Part shown: one piece after another, positions 47,239 through 54,956 of the stretch
How the letters are laid out: every line of letters starts with the position of its first letter
Position numbering within the stretch: position 1 is the first letter of the stretch
Assembly: GCA_015039465.1 (NCBI GenBank)
Contig: MU129987.1
Location: 366,957-421,912, forward strand
Reading direction: 5' to 3'
Length of the DNA stretch: 54,956 bases
Origin: Phlegmacium glaucopus
Taxonomy: Eukaryota; Basidiomycota; Agaricomycetes; Agaricales; Cortinariaceae
Position numbers and translations under genes: made by a program
Notes under the pieces: model-generated
Told to the model about the DNA's origin: nothing
The model's database searches: none
The model's input: the letters and a program-made list of their open reading frames with translations, nothing else

Positions 47239-47657
47239 TCAGCTGACGTGTGTATAAACAGACTTCCATGACCACGAATTCGCCCCATCCGAAGTTGCGA
47301 CAGTTTTCATCCCACCCTTTTTGAAATGCCATGAATCCCAAGTGTCGTCAAATATGATATCAATCATCCATAAGCATGATGCGTTGTCCCAGAATTGTAT
47401 TGATAATTTTATGGGTGGTGCGGCTAGGGAAGATCCGCAGAAAGTAGACAAGTGTTCATGCCACCAATGAAAATCGTTGATGATGCTTGGGTTTGGGGTC
47501 TTGCGAATGAATGGGGATGGTGTGTAGTAAAAGGATGACGCGAATTGTGATGAGGCGGGTGTGCGAGAACGACTTTCCTTACACCGTCGAAAGTGCCCCA
47601 TTTGCATCCGAAAGCTGCAAACTTGAAGATCGGTCTGGGCATCGGATTAACCATCAT
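47239..47657 (-). pseudogene. YR-retroelement RNase H fragment
   Basis: The minus strand reads NPSIINDFHWWHEHLSTFCG, then LSIQFWDNASCLWMIDIIFD, WDSWHFKKGW and, after a frame change, NFGWGEFVVME. This parallels the WW, FSDAS, WRAWRLIPGWKAEG and IGWAEA blocks of the RNase H at 10,127-10,639, with worn catalytic residues. It is a short scrap, and it directly abuts the 5' side of the membrane-protein pseudogene. Confidence 0.55.
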
Positions 47658-47659
47658 TT

Positions 47660-49930
47660 TGGGTACATTTTGTGATCAAGGGTATCATTCAGCTGTCTAA
47701 AACGAAGGTGATGAATTTGTTTTGTTTCAAAGTCGGAGAATATTTACGTGTTCTCGAAGGATTACTGAAAGGACTGGATTGTATGCATAATGACTAGCGA
47801 TGCGAGAAACCTTAGAAAGGATCTCAGGCCGAGGACAGAACAACACGTACCCAAAGTCTAATTTGGGGAGCTGAAAAACTACACGAGGGTCACCAGGCGG
47901 TCGAACGAAGGGAGGACTGGTTTTTCGAGATCAGACAGGAGTTATCCTTGGAAAGTCTCTTGGCCAGCTTCTTAAGGTCTGTTAATAGCCAATAAATTGA
48001 AGGTTTGTTTGTTACATGTTTGTAGGCATGCTGCATGTGCCGCTTGTGCCGTGCGTCCGTCCATTCAAACTCTGATGCGATACACCTCTCTCTCAAGCTC
48101 GCATCTCTGGCTTTGCAATGCTAGATGATGGTTTCTTGGCTTTCGATTGCCACCATCCTCAGTTCTCAATTGAGTCCTACGATGTGCTCGTTGAATTATA
48201 GAATTGGGAGAGCAGCGGTTCTGCAGAGGTTGTTGCCTGTCCTTTTACAGGTTGCATTAACAGTGTTGAGAGCTGAGCGTTGAAACGTTGAAAGTTCGAT
48301 GCAGAGTGTAAGTTACCGGCCATCCTTGTATGAATATTTTTTGATATTCTGCTCTAGCATCTGGATATCGTATAAGGGTTCTTTACGGGCATGTATATAG
48401 TTGGTGTCAATGCCTTTTATTTTTCTGCTCAGATTCTAATGCCTAAACCTTTCTGTTTGTTTTAGATGGCTCACGAATAAAAAAGATACTCGTTAGATTT
48501 TGCATGCACCTTCATTGTGCCTATTTTGGGATATTGGATTCTAATTTGCGTAGAAATATTAGATTTTTTGTCTGCCTCTCTGAGGTCCGTATGTGTTTTC
48601 GTTTTCTCAAGTTTTCTCTTTTGAACTTTGGCTTGCCATTTTTATTTTAGATCCTCGATTCAAATCGACAACCTTTGTCTTGCTCTCGATACCCTCAACT
48701 TCAAGCGCTCACTTCACCTTGCATCATCGCCGTCATGTCACCTAGCCGTAGATGACTAAGATATTCCTGACTTGCCCTTAGATTTAATCTAGCATAGGTA
48801 TGCAACGAATGAAGTGGCTTAGCGAGGATACAGGCGTCGATAGGACAGTTAGAGGTGCACGCAATGAGGGCATGCTCCACTTGAAGGGGGCACAATTAGA
48901 GAACACGGCCTCTCTTCACCAGTCGACCCTCGCCACTCTCGACAAAGGGAAAGGAGGAGTGTAGCTGTTTAACGTCTATGCTCGACTTGTTGTCATCTCT
49001 TCCCGTCACTCTAGAGGTAACCCTTCTCACGACCGTGTCTGCGCCGATGTCAAAGCCCTAACTCTTGCTTTTTCAGATATTAGAATGATTTTTCAGATAT
49101 TAGAAGCTATGCGGACGGTATCATTGAGCTCGAGGATGAAGACTCCAACAGCCCCCAATAAAACGTGCTTGAGCGAGCATCGCGCCAAGCGCGCCTGACG
49201 CGTCAATGCCAGCTGCTGCCAGACCTTCCGCTGCATCAATTAAAATGAACGAAAAGAAAAGAAAGATGCCGGTCAAGAATGTATTTTATAGGTGCCGATT
49301 TTTTCTCTTTTGAGATTTCCTGAGGGACTGTTCGTTCGCTCAACCCTTTCAAGCTGATGAAGGAACCCAAATCCAAAGCCGTCAAGTTCCAAGGCTCTCC
49401 CCCAAGTCCATCAAAATCGACGAGGTGTTATTCTGAGGCCCGAGTTTGACCTGCTGTTCAATGGGAAAGGACTTTTGATCCATACAATTATTTATTTCGC
49501 AAGTCCCCGATCATCTGCCATCATGTTGATTTAGGAGCACATCGTTGATCACTGTGGTAGAATCCCCAAGCCCATATTGAGTCATTCTCCAGGGACAAGC
49601 TCAAAACATTGAAAGGCAACTTGTGGAGCAGGAGCGGTACGTGTTGATTCCTTCCATGTTGACGGTCTAGGCCATAGGACTCATGGTATAAAAATGCCTA
49701 TCAAGCAAGTAAATGACAAGACTCAATCCGCCTGGCTTTTATGAGTGCGATAAGAGGCCAGTTGCCAATGTCGTCCGAGCCGTCGATCATCCCTGCCATT
49801 TCATCAAACTCAATCCCAGAGACGCTACTTATCGCAGGTGTGTTGCGACCAATCCTTCACATTGTCAACTTACTCTACTGTCCCTCGTGTCTTGCGATAA
49901 GTTGAAATTCAGCCGTATCCCCACTTTCAT
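47660..49930. other. Intergenic stretch before the second NLR block; no gene recognised
   Basis: Candidate frames are short and lack motifs. A 17-bp direct repeat TTTTTCAGATATTAGAA occurs twice at 49,069-49,104. The left limit of the duplicated NLR block is at about 49,931, though weak similarity to positions 1-49 suggests the homology once extended further. Confidence 0.45.
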
Positions 49931-51300
49931 GTTTCGATTATGCTGGGTATCTTGCCGGGCAGAGGTTGAACCTGGACACCGTCCCTTTTATCTTCGAAGG
50001 ATCCCAAATGGACTACTCTGAGCAGTCCTATTGAATTCTTGGATTTCATCTCTCGCATTGTCCTGATTTCATGCATCCCTTTTCCTCGTTATGCATCATT
50101 GTCCCTGAGCGTGTTGACGTCTCTACTCATCTGGTTGACTTGTTCTGTCATTTCCCACTTAACACGTACGCAGAGAAACTTATCCATGGGTATTAACTTA
50201 TATAATAATTACATTTATCATCTCGCTATATCTGACGCAATGTAACCCGCCCATAGCCTCACATATGTATATATATTGATGCAATACTTTCTTTGATTGT
50301 CCAGCCGGTCTACTATCCCTTGGCTCTACACCCCGCATTTATCAAGTCCTATTACTCATTTAAAAATACGGGTGTTGCATGCCACTGCGATGTCAGGTGG
50401 ATCCATGAATTTACCGCCCTACACTAGCTGTTGGATTCCCTTTGGGAATGGAAGTTTGTGAGTATATAAACGTGCAGATCGACTCCAAAAGAAAAAAAGA
50501 ACTTAACGCTCTCGGATTGAGACATAAATTGAATAAACCGTTCGAACCTCTTACTATTAGATACTCTACATAGGACTCATATGCTTCATCCCAGCAATAA
50601 ATCCGGCTATCGCCGAGTCTTGTTGTGGGTGGCTGTGCTGTCTCCCACTTTCATGTTGACCGTATACGGTACGCCGACGCAGCCTGTTCCACCAATTTAA
50701 GAATAGTCCCTTCCGTATAAAGGGCTGTAATTATGTCGGGTGTCCTTGAATTCCGCAACATGGACGATCTAACCCAGGCAGCAGTTAAGCGACAAATCAA
50801 CTGGGAACGGTAGCCTTTATGGCTACCTTGCCACGCTGCGGCACAGCGATGAGAGGAATTTGGAATTCGTAGGTCAGTACCACATCTCAATCAGACCATC
50901 GATTGTGTAATAGATCGCAGTGCTCCACCCAGGTAGATCTGTATATGGTTATGCCATCCACCTTATTGGAAAATAAACGAGAGCGAATCTCAAAACTTCT
51001 TGAATATGACACCGATCTTCTCAAACACGAACTGGATTGCATTAATGATGCGCTCTGTAGTATAAGAATGAAATTCCATGTCTTTCCGGCGATGGTGCAA
51101 CGATGGTGTCCTCGACGTACATACATAGCCACGTTCAATTTGTCCCTGTTTGCAGATCATCGCCTCTTCCTCCGGACACGGTCAATTGATAATTATAAGG
51201 TACTTGGCAGGCCGTTTCTCCTTGACATGTGGCTGTACCGAGTGCATGCCAGATTCGAGTTCACCCCTCCCTTACGCTCATAGTTCTCTTTCCTTCCAAT
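49931..51300. repeat. Second copy of the NLR upstream region
   Basis: Matches positions about 50-1,407 with very few substitutions but with indels: about 50 bp extra near 50,587-50,645, a shorter stretch near 50,740, and an 11-nt deletion near 50,957. The offset is 49,881 at the left edge and 49,893 at the NLR start. Confidence 0.9.
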
Positions 51301-54300
51301 ATGGCGACCGATAAACCGTTGCTACTTAGCGCGATCCTAGGAAGTAAGAACACGATAGCTATAATGACGTTATTTTCCACTGATCATTATCTAGATATCG
51401 AGGTTGAAGGTGATGTTGAAAATGGGAAACAGTACTCTGTGCGGCTTTATGTGGCCGACAAGGAGGTTGCGAAATCGACAAAATCCAAGCCTAGCTCGTC
51501 AGTACTCAAATGGGAATGGAATACAGACAATACAATGTGGGCCTTGGTCTTGTGATTGATCTCTCAGTCGATACTCACCTCTTGGAATCAGCTGGTTCGA
51601 GCCATCGTCAATGATGAAGGTTGCGCTCTACCGTGTATCCCGGACCAACATCGATCGGTTCAATGATCTCGTGGGACAGCATGAGGGGAAAGTAGTAGAC
51701 TTGCTCGAAAATAGTGAGTACCAATGTTTGCTATATGCATGCACTCATGGTGAAGACGATTTAACCAGACGCCAGTTTTGATCTGACGGATAAGAAGGGC
51801 TCCATTCCTGCCAAAATGAAGATATTTCTGTCTCGCATTTCCGGCGAGTCGGTTGACGATATCAAGAAATTCATGGAAAAGGTTGACGATGATGTTCGTC
51901 GCCTGTCAAGCAATGACGCTGTGACGAGCACAGTTTCGACGCTCGGACAAGTGTTGAAGTTAACCAAGACTATTATGGACCAGCTCTCCCAGGTACGTCA
52001 TTAACGTCTATGTCTATTGGCCCTCACAGTAAGTCGGCTGATCGTGGTGATCAGGTACACCCGATACTCAAAGCATCGTGGACCATTGTTTCCATTGTTT
52101 ACCAGGTGAATCGTCCTACGAAATGTCAAGCAAACTGATATGAATAAGTCATTCCTCGGGCAGGCTGTACAGGAGACGGATCTCCAGGATGAATCCATAC
52201 GAGAACTAGCCGTCACCTTGCGCGAAATGCTGGGTACTGCAAATGCGAATCCTGACCTGCCAGTGATCCCACACACGACCGATGTCATTGAAGCGATCAG
52301 CCGTCAATCACTACAGGTTGCATCCCTCATTCATGAATATACGAAATTGCCCTGGATAGGTAATTCGATCCCATTCCTCCTTGACCCTGTCAAGTCTAAC
52401 GATGGTTTGTTCGTAGGGCGAACTGTCAAAATCCAGATACCCGGTGATCTGAAATTGCGTATTGATAAATGCCAAAAAAGCTGCGCCGCTCTGAAGGACG
52501 ACTTTTATAGCAGACTCCATTTTGATACGAACACTCAAGTGAAGGAGACCGGTACATTTCTACTCGTTTGACGAGGCTTTCTCTAATTTATTCACGGTAT
52601 AGGACGGAGGTTGGAGGCAATCAAGGACGACACGCTAGGTACTTTCGGTTCCAGATATCTTCGATAATTAGAAATAACTCGTTCAAATTCCTTAGCCAAG
52701 ACAATTCATAACTGGCTATCCCCACCTGACAGCTCCCGGAATTGGAATGAAGCGTATAGGAAACGTCAAGTCGACACTTGCTCCTGGTTTCTTGAAAGCG
52801 AACGATTCCTTAGGTGGCGAGAAAACCCTGGGTTTCTTTGGGTTAAAGGAAAGCGTAAGCTTCTCAGTTCATCTACTTGAATTGGCATGTTCAATGATTC
52901 TATAGCCGGATGCGGTAAAAGTGTTCTATGGTGAGCCTCCTCTTCATGAGCGGTGCAACAGTACAAGTGAAAACGTGTCTCCTCAGTTCTTCGATCGTCG
53001 ATAATCTCCTCCAGCTGGATCCATCACCTGGAATCGCATACTTCTTTTTCGACGGAAGAGATTCTCAGACAGAACTACAGTCTCACTACAAGCTCATTCG
53101 ATCCCTCATTTCACAGTTCTCTGACAAGCGCTACGGCGGTATACCCGTAGAATTGGTAAATCTGCACAGAAAGTACGGAACTCAGCAGCCATTGGACAAC
53201 CAACTTCAGGACACTCTGCGAGATATTCTCGACAGATTCTCGCATGCATATATCGTCATTGACGCTCTCGACGAGTGTATCGACCGTAAAGAAACGCTGA
53301 ATTGGGTAAATGAACTTGTCACGGATACAGATCGGAAAGCGGAAAACCTTCACATCGTGGTCACCAGTCGGCCATTGCCAGACGTTGAGAAGGTTTTCGG
53401 GGGGCTTGATCCGCATTCCATTAATGTTGTGGAGGCGACTGCAAACCAGGACATTGTATCATATCTCAACCTTCAGATGGAATCAAAATTCAAAGGGTAC
53501 GATGAAGAAACTCTACGGACTATTAAATCAGGATTGACGGAGCGTGCGGACGGATCGTACGTTTACCTTAAACATCTAGTCCATTACAGGATTATAGTTT
53601 ATATTGTTCCCAGGTTTCGATGGGTTGCATTGCAACTTGCCGCATTGGAAAGATGTTCAAGCACATACGAAATAAAGCAGCAACTGGCGGACCTGCCAGA
53701 TGGTCTAGACGAAACCTATAAGCGAATCTTGAAGGAGATTGACAGGAAATACCGTGCCGACACCAGGACGTTCCTGCAGTGGCTGGCCTTTTCCAACTAT
53801 CCGATGACAATCCCGGAAATTGCTGAAACTATCACAGTGGACTTCGCCTCGGAAGATGGTCCAGCTTTTAACCTGGCGAAACGGTATATTAATCCACGGG
53901 ATGTGCTAGCGAGGTGTTCAAGTCTTGTTGACGAATCAGAAGGTAAGTAGTGTCGGCTTAATCCCGCATGTCAGTCCTTGCTGAAAGTGAAAACAGGTAC
54001 CATTAGGCTCTCTCATTTCTCTGTCAAAGAGTATCTCCTCTCTACTCGTGTTGAGAAAGATTTCAGCATCAGCGAGGAAGCCTCTCATTCGAAGATCACG
54101 GAAATCTCAGTCGCCTACCTCCTACAGTTCGACTCATTTTTGCCCCTGACAGGGGCTAGGCTTGTCTCCTCGCCACTTGCACAGTATGCAGCTGATTATT
54201 GGATCAACCATGCAAAATCTGGGGGAATGGGCCCCGCTGTCCTGAAGTTGATCTTGCAATTGTTCACATCTGAGACCGGGTCTTTCACAAATTGGATTCG

Positions 54301-54956
54301 GATGTGCAATATCGACTTGGATCCCTATCACGAGGATCGCCAAGACCTCTCGATGGACAAGTCTAAAGTTTGTTCCCCTTTTTATTACGCTTCGCTAGCT
54401 GGAATGCAACAAGTGTTGGATTACCTATTAGAGAAGGGGGTAAATGTGAATGCAAAAGAAGGACGATTGGGGAGCGCACTCCAAGCAGCATCGTCTGGAG
54501 GTCATGAGGCGATTGTAAAGCTGCTGCTTGAGAAGGGGGCGGATGTGAACGCACAAGGAGGATTGGGGAGCGCACTCCTTGCAGCCTCGTTTGGAGGTTA
54601 CGAGGTGATCGTAAAGCTGCTGCTTGAGAAGGGGGCGAATGTGAATGCACAAGGAGGAAAAGAATTCGGGAGCGCACTCCATGCAGCATCGTATGAAGGC
54701 CATGAGGTGATCGTAAAGCTACTGCTTGAGAAAGGGGCGAATGTGAATGTACAAGGAGAAGAATTCGGGAGCGCACTCCATGCAGCATCGTATGGAGGCC
54801 ATGAGGTGATCGTAAAGCTGCTGCTTGAGAAAGGGGCGAATGTGAATCCACAAGAAGAATTGGGGAGCGCACTCCATGCGGGTTCCGATGTGACCATAAA
54901 GTTGCTTAAGAGAGGGGTATATGTGAACGCAGAGGGATACTGTGGGGACGCACTCC
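51301..54956 (+). CDS. NLR-like protein, second copy, cut by the window end
   Basis: Same exon structure as copy 1 shifted by 49,893 (for example introns 52,931-52,986, 53,557-53,613 and 53,943-53,996). All borders keep GT-AG and the frame stays open to the last base, in the sixth ankyrin unit. Walker A PGCGKSVLC and YIVIDALDEC are kept. Compared with copy 1 there are about 15 amino-acid changes in the NACHT exons, a 3-nt insertion before the ankyrin array (HDKWDRQ versus LDPYHEDRQ) and only a handful of changes in the 5' exons. The C-terminal repeats lie outside the window. Confidence 0.85.

Noticed and set aside
49713..50021. A 102-codon frame crossing the left edge of the second NLR block
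   Set aside because: It spans the homology boundary and has no recognisable motif; it may be a chance frame.
1..54956. tRNA or rRNA genes
   Set aside because: I looked for T-loop patterns with a matching cloverleaf and found none that hold up.

Overview
The window looks like a piece of an Agaricomycete (mushroom-type basidiomycete) nuclear genome. Real genes carry many short GT-AG introns of 50-80 bp. One conserved nuclear-encoded mitochondrial gene (ATP synthase subunit f, ATP17) is recognisable. The repeat fraction contains families typical of basidiomycetes: Plavaka-type and hAT transposases, a tyrosine-recombinase (DIRS/Ngaro-like) retrotransposon, a LINE with RNase H, and solo LTRs. These calls come from reading motifs by eye; no database search was run.

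Layout. 1-6,346: a complete NLR-like gene on the + strand with 12 or 13 exons. It has a C2-like N-terminus, a helical domain, a NACHT NTPase with Walker A GCGKS, a winged-helix-like linker and about 19 ankyrin repeats. 6,526-8,387: a non-autonomous hAT-like element with a perfect 8-bp target duplication. 8,548-13,331 (- strand): a decayed DIRS/Ngaro-like retroelement (gag with one intron, RT, RNase H, tyrosine recombinase). 13.4-26.5 kb: a gene-poor repeat graveyard with tandem repeats, a PIF/Harbinger-like element with a nested GTCCGG-rich element, a second hAT-like element with a perfect 8-bp duplication, and LTR fragments. 26.5-30.5 kb: a Plavaka transposase remnant (- strand) split by a GATCAG-rich TIR element, which itself holds a 2.5-kb LTR-like insert. 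30.5-32.8 kb: a second GATCAG-rich element. 32.8-38.2 kb: a LINE interrupted by a TCCTG-rich TIR element. 38.2-41.0 kb: a decayed hAT transposase. 41.2-42.3 kb: a solo LTR inside a solo LTR. 43.3-43.8 kb: ATP17. 45.3-47.2 kb (- strand): a membrane-protein gene broken by two nonsense codons, with a retroelement RNase H scrap at its 5' side. 49.93 kb to the end: a second copy of the NLR region, cut by the window edge.

Main points. (1) The two NLR copies, 49.9 kb apart, are almost identical in the 5' third and in the ankyrin array, but differ several-fold more in the NACHT/winged-helix part, which suggests gene conversion. (2) The ankyrin array is nearly identical at DNA level except at a few codons, the pattern of rapidly evolving fungal NLR repeat domains. 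(3) A modular repeat (GC hairpin, then an intron-like AT-rich stretch with TACTAAC-type branch sites, then a GACAAC/GACGA tract) occurs at three loci in consistent orientation and matches no family I know. (4) Several unrelated TIR elements share one architecture, with ends packed with a family-specific short motif. (5) Many inactivating changes are CGA to TGA or other CpG transitions, even inside one target-site duplication, pointing to cytosine-methylation decay of repeats.

Stretches of more than 300 bp in which I recognise no gene are listed as such.
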